From NCBI RefSeq assembly GCF_017303055.1, contig NZ_JAEKJT010000003.1:310001-374000 (forward strand): 64,000 nucleotides of DNA, read 5' to 3'. This document shows, in pieces, positions 37,121 through 45,505 of this stretch (the first letter of the stretch is position 1; the number at the start of each line of letters is the position of its first letter). The stretch comes from Halomonas litopenaei (GTDB lineage: Bacteria > Pseudomonadota > Gammaproteobacteria > Pseudomonadales > Halomonadaceae). The translations under genes were made by a program, and so were the position numbers. Under the pieces are notes generated by a model that was given only the letters and a program-made list of their open reading frames with translations, did not search any database and was not told the DNA's origin.

Positions 37121-38413
37121 ATGGAACCCATCATCGTGCTGGCGCTGCTGATTGCGCTGATTGCCTTTGGCATCCCGATCTTTCTTTCACTCGGGCTTGC
37201 TGGCCTCGCGGGCCTCTATATGGCCCGCGGCTCCATGGCGTTCTTCTTCGCCCCTTCATCACTGTTTGGTCAGCTCAATGCGTTCGAGCTGATTGCCTTG
37301 CCCCTGTTCATCCTCATGGGCAATCTGCTGGGGGCAACGCCGGTAGGCAGCCATCTGTTCCGCGCGGCCCTGGCGTGGCTGCATTGGCTCAGGGGCAGCC
37401 TGGCCATTTCATCAGTGGGCGCTTCTGCGGTCTTCGGTGCCGTGTCGGGAGTCAGTCTGGCGGGGGTGGCAGCGGTCGGCTCCATCGCCGTGCCCCAGAT
37501 GCTCGAACGTGGCTACAGCCGTTCGTTAGCGGCTGGAGCGGTCGTCAGCGCTGGCGCCCTGGCCATGCTGATTCCACCGAGCGTTCCCTTCATCATCTAT
37601 GGCGCCGTGGCCAGCGTGTCGGTCGCCGACCTGTTCATTGGCGGCATCGTGCCAGGCGTCGTACTGGCGCTGGCCCTGTCACTCTTCATCTTTGTGCGGG
37701 TAAGCCTCAGGCCTGCAGAGGCGCCCGCCGTCGAGCAGCGTTTCAGCTGGCGAGAACGCTGGTACAGTCTCGCCCATATCTGGCATGCCGCATTACTTGT
37801 GCTGGTCGTGCTGGGGTCGATCTACTCGGGATTGGCCACCCCCAGCGAAGCCGCGGGGATTGGTGCCTTTGGGGCCCTACTCATCGCTGCGCTGGTGTTC
37901 CGCTGCCTGTCCTGGGCCTCCTTCGCCAGGATTCTCGCCAGTACGGCACGCATCAGCGGCGCCATTCTGCTGATTATCGGCTGCGCCAAGATCTTCGGCG
38001 ACTATCTCAACATGGTCCGCGTGCCACAGCTTTTGACCGAGTCACTGACGGTGTCTGGTCTGCCTGACTGGGCGATCATGCTGGCCATCATGCTGCTGCT
38101 GATCCTGCTCGGCATGATTGTCGATGCGGTGTCCCTGATCGTGGTGACCACCCCTGTGCTGCTGCCGCTGATTCAGGCCATGGGCTATGACCCGCTGTGG
38201 TTCGGCATCGTCATGGTGCTGAACCTGGAGATCGCGGTCATCACACCGCCGGTGGGCCTTAATCTTTACGCGCTCAGAGGCGTCTGCCCCGAGCTATCCG
38301 TCGAGGAAATCATCAAGAGTGCGCTGCCCTTTGTCGCGGTGCAGTTCATCGTGCTGATGCTGTTCGTCATGTTTCCCAGCATCAGCCTATGGCTACCCGG
38401 CCTGATGCACTGA
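37121..38413 (+). CDS. dctM: TRAP transporter large permease (DctM)
   Basis: 430 residues with about twelve hydrophobic helices, the Na+-coupled membrane core of a TRAP importer. FGIPIFLSLGLAGL, SVFGAVSGVSLAGVAAVGSIA-like and LIPPSVPFIIYG stretches are typical of DctM, as is ITPPVGLNLYALRG near the C-terminus. CGAGG lies eight bases before the ATG. The order M-P-Q differs from the more common P-Q-M. Confidence 0.94.
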   Translation: MEPIIVLALLIALIAFGIPIFLSLGLAGLAGLYMARGSMAFFFAPSSLFGQLNAFELIALPLFILMGNLLGATPVGSHLFRAALAWLHWLRGSLAISSVGASAVFGAVSGVSLAGVAAVGSIAVPQMLERGYSRSLAAGAVVSAGALAMLIPPSVPFIIYGAVASVSVADLFIGGIVPGVVLALALSLFIFVRVSLRPAEAPAVEQRFSWRERWYSLAHIWHAALLVLVVLGSIYSGLATPSEAAGIGAFGALLIAALVFRCLSWASFARILASTARISGAILLIIGCAKIFGDYLNMVRVPQLLTESLTVSGLPDWAIMLAIMLLLILLGMIVDAVSLIVVTTPVLLPLIQAMGYDPLWFGIVMVLNLEIAVITPPVGLNLYALRGVCPELSVEEIIKSALPFVAVQFIVLMLFVMFPSISLWLPGLMH

Positions 38414-38500
38414 CCAGACAAGCCTCAAACAACACTTCTGCCCAAGAGCCAAGCAACCGCTGAAGCAACGACAACGACAATGATAAGAGGACACGTTCCC

Positions 38501-39547
38501 ATGACACTGACTCGCCGCCAACTGCTGAAGACCACCGCACTCGCCGGAGCCGGTACCGCACTGCTGGGGCCCCAGGCGCTCATGACACGGCGCGCCCAGG
38601 CCGCCACGACCTTCACCGGCGTCACCTATCTGCCACCGTCCTACAAGGCCTTGACCTACGGGTCGGCAGGATTCGTTGACTACCTGAGCAACAACGGGGG
38701 CGACGTCCTGGAGGTGGACTTCTATGATTCGGGCCAGCTGCTCAAGGCCGACGAGCAGCTTCCGGCGCTGCGCTCGCGCACGATCGATTTCATGTTTCAT
38801 ACCACCTCCTACATCACCCGCTCTCTCCCCATTCTTGGCATCACTGGCTTGCCCGGCGTCGTCGGGGAGCTGTACCGACACCCGGAGCGCCTTCGCCTTG
38901 GCAGCCCACTGTTCGAGCTGATCAACGAACAGCTGGCCAAGGAGAACCTCTACATGCTGTCCTCGGGCGGCGGGATTCTCGAGCCGGAATACATCTGGAG
39001 CACCCAGCAGCACGCAGTGCGTCAGCTAGACGATATTCGTGGCAAGAAGGTGCGCGTCGTCAGTTTCGAGGCCACCTCAGCGCTGGAGGCCTACGATATC
39101 GGCGCCGTGCGAATTCCCTCTTCAGAGACGTATATGGCCTTGCAGCGCGGCACCGTGGATGCGGGGGTCTTCAACATTTCGACCATCATCGGGCGCAGCC
39201 TTCAGGAGCAGGTCGACGTGTGCTACCAGCTGCCCATCACCGGCTTTTCGGTCGCCCCTTTCATGCTGCGAGATCGCTGGGACGCGCTGGATAACGACAG
39301 CCGGAACCTGCTGACTGACGCCGCACGGTGGTACGACGACAACTTCATCCACCACTGCAATGACGACATTTACCCCAATGACTACTGGCCCCAGGTGCGC
39401 GCCGAGAACGTCGAGGTCATCGCGCCCACCGAGGAGGACCTGGCGGCCTTCAACGAAACCACCCACAAGGTCTGGGATCACTGGAAAGGCGAGGTGGGTG
39501 AAGACATCGGAGAACGCGCCATTCAGCTGGCGCTGGGACAGTCGTGA
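38501..39547 (+). CDS. dctP: TRAP transporter substrate-binding protein (DctP)
   Basis: 348 residues. The N-terminus MTLTRRQLLKTTALAGAGTA is Tat-like (RRQLLK) with cleavage near AQA. The fold is DctP; Arg expected to bind a carboxylate lies in the GKKVRVVSFEA region, and RIPSSETYMALQRGTVDAGVF is the family signature. The start at 38501 has AAGAGGA upstream; the ATG at 38480 precedes this site. It delivers the substrate to DctQM. Ligand likely a carboxylate. Confidence 0.93.
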   Translation: MTLTRRQLLKTTALAGAGTALLGPQALMTRRAQAATTFTGVTYLPPSYKALTYGSAGFVDYLSNNGGDVLEVDFYDSGQLLKADEQLPALRSRTIDFMFHTTSYITRSLPILGITGLPGVVGELYRHPERLRLGSPLFELINEQLAKENLYMLSSGGGILEPEYIWSTQQHAVRQLDDIRGKKVRVVSFEATSALEAYDIGAVRIPSSETYMALQRGTVDAGVFNISTIIGRSLQEQVDVCYQLPITGFSVAPFMLRDRWDALDNDSRNLLTDAARWYDDNFIHHCNDDIYPNDYWPQVRAENVEVIAPTEEDLAAFNETTHKVWDHWKGEVGEDIGERAIQLALGQS

Positions 39548-39581
39548 GCGCCTGGGGTCATCGGAAGGAGAACGACAACAC

Positions 39582-40157
39582 ATGAACACACTTGCTCTGA
39601 CATTGGTTCGTCTGGGCTGGGACAGGGTACTCACCTTGCTGCGGGCGGCATCCATGCTGGTGCTGGTCTTCATGATGGTGTCCATCTGCTACGACACCCT
39701 GATGCGCTACGCCTTCGCCGCCCCCACTCACTGGAGCCTGGAGATCAACTCCTTCCTGCTGGTCTATCTGGCCGTCATGGGCGCCGCCGAGGCCCAGCGC
39801 TTCGATGCCCATATACGCATCACCTTCTTCAAGGACAAGCTGCCCCAAGCGGTTCGCCGCTGGCTGGAGGTCCTTACGGGTCTTGCGGGCGTCATCTTCT
39901 GCGCCATTCTTGCCTGGCGTGGGGGGCTGATGGCGTATCAAGCCTTCGAATACGGCGAGCGGGTCTCAAGCTCTCTCGGCACGCCCATGGTGCTGCCCTA
40001 CGCCTTGCTCCCCATCGGCTTCACCGCGCTGGGGCTGCAGTTTCTGATCGACACGCTAGCCAGCATGGGTCGCGGCGGACCGCTGCCGCCTCCCGATCAG
40101 CCGATCGCTGACCAGCCATCCCCTTCTGCCCTTGAACACTCTGGAGAATCGTCATGA
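39582..40157 (+). CDS. dctQ: TRAP transporter small permease (DctQ)
   Basis: 191 residues with four hydrophobic helices (about 20-40, 55-75, 95-115, 135-155). WSLEINSFLLVYLAVMGAAEAQR is the DctQ signature region. AAGGAG lies before the ATG at 39582. The stop overlaps the ATG of the lyase gene (ATGA), tying transport to catabolism. Confidence 0.92.
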   Translation: MNTLALTLVRLGWDRVLTLLRAASMLVLVFMMVSICYDTLMRYAFAAPTHWSLEINSFLLVYLAVMGAAEAQRFDAHIRITFFKDKLPQAVRRWLEVLTGLAGVIFCAILAWRGGLMAYQAFEYGERVSSSLGTPMVLPYALLPIGFTALGLQFLIDTLASMGRGGPLPPPDQPIADQPSPSALEHSGESS

Positions 40158-41116
40158 CTGCTACACCCGCCGCTGTCGAACTGGTCGAAGTCGCGCCCCG
40201 CGATGGCTTCCAATCGATTGCCGAACCCTTGCCCACCGAGCGCAAGATTCAGGTGATCCAGGCGCTGCTCGATGCCGGCATCACGCGCATGGAAATCGGC
40301 TCCTTCGTGAGTCCTCGCGCCATTCCTCAGATGGCAGATACCAGCGAATTGATTCACGCCTTCGCACATCGCAAGGACGTGCGCTTCTCCGCCCTGGTGC
40401 CCAACCTCAAGGGCGCGGAACTGGCCCTGGCCCATGACCTGGATGAACTGGTCTACGTGGTGTCGGTGTCAGAGGCGCACAACCTCAACAACGTGCGCCA
40501 AACGGTGGAGCAATCCCTTGAAGGGCTTTCCCGGGTGGTCGAGGCGCTGCGGGCCAAGGGCAATACCACGCTGCGCCTGGGTCTGGGCACCTGCTTCGAC
40601 TGCCCCTTCGACGGCACGATCCGCTGGCAACAGGTGGATGACGTGCTGGAGCGGGCGCTAGCGATCATTGGCGATGTGCCGCTGGAGGTCGCGCTGTGTG
40701 ACACCACTGGGCGGGCATCGCCCTACCAGGTAGCGGACCACTTCACCCAGCTGACGGAACGTCACCGCTCCTCGACGCTGGCCTGGGCCTTCCATGGCCA
40801 CGATACCTTTGGCATGGGCGTTGCCAACGCGCTGGCCGCGGTGGCTCAGGGCGCCACCGCACTGGACGCGGCCAGCGGTGGGCTGGGTGGCTGTCCTTTC
40901 GCCCCTGGAGCCACCGGCAACACCGCCAGCGAGGATCTGGTCTATGCCCTGCAGGGCGGTGGTCTGGTCAGCGACATTGATCTGCCGCGCCTGCTGCACG
41001 CCGCCGACTTGATCGCCGCCCTGCCAGGGGGCAAGACAGAAAGCCACCTGCGGCGTGTCCCGCGGGATACCCTGAACAGGCCAGCCTCAGCCCCGGCTAG
41101 CCCATCGACTAGATAA
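40154..41116 (+). CDS. HMG-CoA-lyase family protein
   Basis: 320 residues forming a DRE-TIM barrel. All catalytic positions of 3-hydroxy-3-methylglutaryl-CoA lyase can be seen: Arg16-Asp17 in APRDGFQ, His214 and His216 in FHGHDT, Cys247 in GGLGGCPFAPGATGN and Asn256. HMG-CoA lyase gives acetyl-CoA and acetoacetate; homologues also cleave citramalyl-CoA or similar esters. Coupled to dctQ by a four-base overlap; the stop overlaps the zntB-like stop from the other strand by eight bases. There is no leucine-pathway gene (methylcrotonyl-CoA carboxylase, isovaleryl-CoA dehydrogenase) next to it, so it is probably not the leucine enzyme. Confidence 0.88.
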   Translation: MTATPAAVELVEVAPRDGFQSIAEPLPTERKIQVIQALLDAGITRMEIGSFVSPRAIPQMADTSELIHAFAHRKDVRFSALVPNLKGAELALAHDLDELVYVVSVSEAHNLNNVRQTVEQSLEGLSRVVEALRAKGNTTLRLGLGTCFDCPFDGTIRWQQVDDVLERALAIIGDVPLEVALCDTTGRASPYQVADHFTQLTERHRSSTLAWAFHGHDTFGMGVANALAAVAQGATALDAASGGLGGCPFAPGATGNTASEDLVYALQGGGLVSDIDLPRLLHAADLIAALPGGKTESHLRRVPRDTLNRPASAPASPSTR

Positions 41117-42047
41117 AGCGCCAGCGCTTGAGCACGACCATCTCGACCGCGACAAGCACGACCATGAAGATGCAGAACAGCGCGAAGGCCAGCGGGCTAT
41201 CGACACCGGGCATGCCGCCAATATTGACCCCAAGCAGCCCGGTGAGAAAGCTGATGGGCAGGAACACGCCGGAGATGATCGAGAGCAGGTAGGTGTTGCG
41301 ATTGACCTTCTCCGTGTGCTGGTGAGCCTGGTACTGCTGCACCATCCCCACATGCTCGAGATAGAAATCCACCGACTCGTTGATGCGTTGAATGGTGTCT
41401 CGTCCATTGGCCAGGTCAAAGCGATCGTCGCCCAGCAATGGCGGCAAGTTGTCGATCATGGCCTCCAGGGCATAACGCTGGGGCTTGAGGAAGCGTCTCA
41501 GCTTGATCAGGCGCTTGTTGAGCGCCATCAGCACACTATTGTCGGTCTCGCGTGCTTCTTCCTGTGACGCGATAATGGCATCGAAGGGTTCGACAAAATC
41601 TTCGATCCGCTGGTGCAGCTTCTCGATGATCTCCACCACCACCGCTCCTAGATCATCCGGGCCGGTGTCCTGTTCCAGGTCATGGCGAATGTCGGCGATG
41701 GCACGGGAGGGCAATTTGCGGGTCGAGATCAGCACCCCGTTGTAGTGCAGGATGCGAATACTGAGCATGTCATCCGGCTGCTCGCCTGCGTTGAGGTTGA
41801 CGCCCCGCAAGATCAACAGAAAGTTGCCATCGCCCAGTGACTCAAAGCGTGGTCGTGTGTCCTCGGCCAGAACACCGTCAATTGCGGACTCCGGGATACC
41901 GGCCTGTTCCAGCCGGTGATACGTCTCCTCGACATCCCGCTGAAAGTGGTACCAGGCGCCCACTTCGAGGGGGCCTGGTGCGGGCTCAGGCAGCTGGCGC
42001 CGCCCATGGGTGAACGACCAGGCATCGATAAAGAATGGCGCTGTCAT
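41109..42047 (-). CDS. zntB: CorA/ZntB-family metal channel
   Basis: 312 residues: cytoplasmic domain to about 250, then two C-terminal helices. The pore motif is GVNIGGMPG, the ZntB form in which the CorA GMN is GVN. ZntB moves Zn2+ with protons. A charged KRWRF end follows TM2. The ATG at 42047 is favoured because GGAG lies five bases before it; a neighbouring ATG is at 42050. Convergent with the lyase. Confidence 0.9.
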   Translation of the reverse strand: MTAPFFIDAWSFTHGRRQLPEPAPGPLEVGAWYHFQRDVEETYHRLEQAGIPESAIDGVLAEDTRPRFESLGDGNFLLILRGVNLNAGEQPDDMLSIRILHYNGVLISTRKLPSRAIADIRHDLEQDTGPDDLGAVVVEIIEKLHQRIEDFVEPFDAIIASQEEARETDNSVLMALNKRLIKLRRFLKPQRYALEAMIDNLPPLLGDDRFDLANGRDTIQRINESVDFYLEHVGMVQQYQAHQHTEKVNRNTYLLSIISGVFLPISFLTGLLGVNIGGMPGVDSPLAFALFCIFMVVLVAVEMVVLKRWRFI

Positions 42048-42126
42048 CATGGCTCCATCATGGTTCAACACAACACCGGCGATAGGGCTGGCGATAGGGT
42101 TTGCGATAGTACCGGCGATAGAACGG

Positions 42127-45100
42127 CTACAACACGGTAAGGCTCAGCTCCGATATGCGCGCTGGCTGGCCGTAGAGGTAGCCCTGGAAACGATGGCAGC
42201 CATGCTGAATCAACCAGTCACGTTGCTCAAGGGTTTCCACCCCCTCGGCGATCACATCGAGCCCGAGACTGCGCGCCAGGGCAATGGTACTGGCCACGAT
42301 GGCCGAGCTGGTGGCATTGTCGAGGACATCGCGAACGAACGACTGATCTACCTTCAGTTCGTCCAAGGGCAGGCGTTTCAGGTAGGCCAGCGATGAGTAA
42401 CCGGTGCCAAAGTCATCCAGCGCAAAGGTCACCCCCAGTGCCTTGAGCTGTCTCATGGTGCGCTCGACGCCGTCACGGTCCCCGACAAACAGTGTCTCGG
42501 TCACTTCGAACTTGAGTCGCTCGGCAGGCGCCTTGGTACGGGCCAAGATGTCGCTGACCCTGGCCACAAAGCCCGGATCCTGAAACTGCCTGGGGCTGAC
42601 ATTGACCGACACGCTGGGACACGGCGTCTTCTTTGCTGCATCTGAGCCCGTTGTTCTCGCACCTTGCGTGACTGCCGCGCTCGTTGTCTCCCCTGGCTCT
42701 GTTCCCGCTGGCTGCGCCGCGATATCGCCCTGTGCCTGTTGCCAGGACACCAGAGTCAAGCAGGCCTGTTCGATCACCCAGAGTCCGAGCTCCTGGATCA
42801 GTGGGCGTTCCTCGGCCAGGGGAATGAACTCGGCAGGGGGCACCATCCCACGCTCAGGGTGCTGCCACCTCAACAGCGCTTCGACTCCAGTCAAGCGGTC
42901 GTATTCGTCGACTTGCTTTTGATAGGCCAGATAGAGCTCTCCACGATCGATCGCTCCGACCAGATCTTCGTAGAGCTGGGCGCGTTGCTGCATTCGCTGC
43001 TGCATGCCCGGGTCGAAGAAGCACACTGGCGTCACGGCGCGCGACTTGGCGTGGAAAAGTGCCATATCTGCCTGCTGCATCTGACGCTCTTTGGACACCT
43101 CATCACGGAACGGACTGATGCCAACACGGGCGGTGAGGGTCATGGGTCGCCCCTCGATCCACATCGGCGTTTCCAGCGTCGATAGCAGCTTGCTGGCGAT
43201 GACCTCAGACAGGCGGGTAGCGGTTTCCAGCTCGGCCCCCAGGTGGCTCGCCACCACGATAAACTCATCCGCGCTGAAACGAGCCAGCGTATCGCTTTCC
43301 CGCAGTACCGCCTTGAAGCGCTTGGCGGCCTCGCGTAGCAGTGCATCACCACCACGATGCCCGAGGATATCGTTGACCTGCTTGAAGTTATCAAGATCGA
43401 CAATCAGCAGAGCACCGTAGTGATTTTCGCGACGACTTAACGCCAATGCCTCTTCCAGGCGATCGAGCAGCAAGCGTCGATTCGCAAGGCCAGTAAGAGG
43501 GTCAAAAAAGGCCAGCTTGTGAATCTCCTCTTCGGCGGCCTTGTGTTCGGTGATGTCGCTAAGGGTCGCCACGTAGTTGCGCACACACCCCTGCTCGTCA
43601 TGCACACTACTGATGGTCAGCCATTGCGGGTAGATCTCACCGCTCTTGCGGCGATTCCATATCTCCCCCTGCCACACCCCGTACTCTCTTATCTGGCACC
43701 ACATCTCACGATAAAAATGCTCATCGTGTCGTCCTGAACGCAGAATGCCGGGACGCTGACCTCTCATTTCGCTCTCGGTGTATCCGGTGATCTCGGTGAA
43801 CGTCTGATTGACGTTGAGAATCACGCCAGCTGCATCCGTGATCATCATTCCCAGGTGGGTCTCGAAGGCCACCGCGGCAATGCTCATGCGTGCTTGCAGC
43901 AAGCGATCCTGAGTGACATCACGCACCACCATCAAGGTCCCATCATGGACCCCAGTGTCACTGAACAGCGGACTGATCAACGCGCTGAACTCATGGCGCT
44001 CGCCATTAAGGCTCAAGCTATAATCAAGCCGATGGGCCTCGCCGCTGTCGATCTTCGATGCAAGAGTACTCCGCAGTCGTGCCGCAATGTCCTCAGGTAG
44101 AACGTCCGTGTAATGGCGTCCGATCAGCTGCTCGACAGGAGCCATCAACAGCCCTTCATCACCGGCATGGACGAAGGTGAAGACCCCTCTTCCATCCAAC
44201 ACCATCACCACATCCTGCATGGACTTGATCAACGCCTGTAGGCGATTTTCTCGCCGATGTGACGCCTGCTCTGCCCGCTGACGCTCGACCACCTCCCCGC
44301 GCAGCTCGGCCTGGACACGCCACTGTGCCAACATATGGCGCAACAGCCATCCACCGCTCAGAGCCAAGAGAGCGGCCAACGCCAGCAGCGACCACAGCCG
44401 CTGATACCAACCTGCCAACACCTCATCGGTCGTTTGCCCCACCACCAGCCATAGCGGCATCCCGTTGACCCGGCGAGCCAAAAAGAAGCGTGCCTGGCCA
44501 TCCAGATGAGAGACTTCACGGAAGCGCAGTGTGTCAGGGGTGTTCGCCGTCAACAGCGGTGCTTCCACCCGGGGAACCACCTCACCTGTCGCCAGCGCCA
44601 CATGGGGTACGCGAACCAGCAGACGCGAGGCGCTATCCACCAGTGCAATGCTTTCACCATCCACCAGCCCCAGGCCTGCGATCAGTTCGGCCAACGGCTG
44701 CGGATCCACCAGCGCCAGGGCCACGTGCTGCGATGAGGTCGGTGAGACACCGCGCTGCGCTACGGTCACCCGGAAACCATCGGCACGCGCTGTCCGGTGC
44801 AAGGGGGAGATCAAGGTGTCTCCAGGGGCCAGCGCTGCCAGGTGTTGATGAAAGCTATCGAGGGGAAGCCACCCATTGGCCAGCGCCGACTCTTGAGGTA
44901 AGGACAGCGGAGCCATCATCAGGCTATCGACCAAGGATAATTGCGCAGCCCGCTCGGTCAGCAAGGCATCTCGAGAGTAGCCTGCATCCACACCGTCGAG
45001 GGCATCGTCGAGGGTGAGAATTCCAGATAGCGTGCTGGACACCGTGTCGAAGGCGCCACTGACAAGGGCTTCTACTACACTCACGCGCGCCAGCAGACGC

Positions 45101-45291
45101 TGGTCGGTCCGTTCGAGCTCGCTTAGGTATTGCGCTCGCAAGGAACCGGCCAGCGTCACCACCAACACCATCAGAGCAACGACATAAATCGCGACGGCAA
45201 GACGCCGCCGCTGCCCTTGGGGCGACATTGGTCGGGACTCAGGCTCAGCGTGGCCTTCTGCTGTAGCGCGCCTGCCTGTCACCGACGCCAC
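42127..45291 (-). CDS. PAS-GGDEF-EAL c-di-GMP phosphodiesterase with periplasmic sensor
   Basis: 1,054 residues from a GTG at 45291; an ATG 63 bases inside (45228) is also possible and neither start has a strong ribosome site. Order: TM at 32-50, a double-Cache-like periplasmic domain (about 55-290), TM at 298-318, two PAS domains (about 345-465 and 470-585), GGDEF (about 595-760) and EAL (about 775-1045). The GGDEF motif is degenerate, SADEF at 673-677, so no synthesis is expected. EAL is intact: EAL at 804-806, NVSPRQF, EVTET, DDFGTGYSS, VDQSF and AEGVET. A Gly/Thr/Ala-rich insert of about 38 residues (853-890) interrupts the EAL domain. Confidence 0.9.
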   Translation of the reverse strand: MASVTGRRATAEGHAEPESRPMSPQGQRRRLAVAIYVVALMVLVVTLAGSLRAQYLSELERTDQRLLARVSVVEALVSGAFDTVSSTLSGILTLDDALDGVDAGYSRDALLTERAAQLSLVDSLMMAPLSLPQESALANGWLPLDSFHQHLAALAPGDTLISPLHRTARADGFRVTVAQRGVSPTSSQHVALALVDPQPLAELIAGLGLVDGESIALVDSASRLLVRVPHVALATGEVVPRVEAPLLTANTPDTLRFREVSHLDGQARFFLARRVNGMPLWLVVGQTTDEVLAGWYQRLWSLLALAALLALSGGWLLRHMLAQWRVQAELRGEVVERQRAEQASHRRENRLQALIKSMQDVVMVLDGRGVFTFVHAGDEGLLMAPVEQLIGRHYTDVLPEDIAARLRSTLASKIDSGEAHRLDYSLSLNGERHEFSALISPLFSDTGVHDGTLMVVRDVTQDRLLQARMSIAAVAFETHLGMMITDAAGVILNVNQTFTEITGYTESEMRGQRPGILRSGRHDEHFYREMWCQIREYGVWQGEIWNRRKSGEIYPQWLTISSVHDEQGCVRNYVATLSDITEHKAAEEEIHKLAFFDPLTGLANRRLLLDRLEEALALSRRENHYGALLIVDLDNFKQVNDILGHRGGDALLREAAKRFKAVLRESDTLARFSADEFIVVASHLGAELETATRLSEVIASKLLSTLETPMWIEGRPMTLTARVGISPFRDEVSKERQMQQADMALFHAKSRAVTPVCFFDPGMQQRMQQRAQLYEDLVGAIDRGELYLAYQKQVDEYDRLTGVEALLRWQHPERGMVPPAEFIPLAEERPLIQELGLWVIEQACLTLVSWQQAQGDIAAQPAGTEPGETTSAAVTQGARTTGSDAAKKTPCPSVSVNVSPRQFQDPGFVARVSDILARTKAPAERLKFEVTETLFVGDRDGVERTMRQLKALGVTFALDDFGTGYSSLAYLKRLPLDELKVDQSFVRDVLDNATSSAIVASTIALARSLGLDVIAEGVETLEQRDWLIQHGCHRFQGYLYGQPARISELSLTVL

Positions 45292-45505
45292 CAGCGGGCT
45301 TCACCCCGTCCGCCAGAGCGCTCATGACGTTGTCGGTGCAGGCCATGAGCACTCTCAGAAGCCTTCATGGGATAGGTCATCTCCGCTGGCGGTTGAAATA
45401 GCTGTCCAGTATCACACGAATGGTAGCCAAGACGTTGACTTGGCGCACATATAGCGAAGTTATCAGCTAAGAAAATGCAGGAAAACCGCCAAAGCACAAC
45501 GAGGA

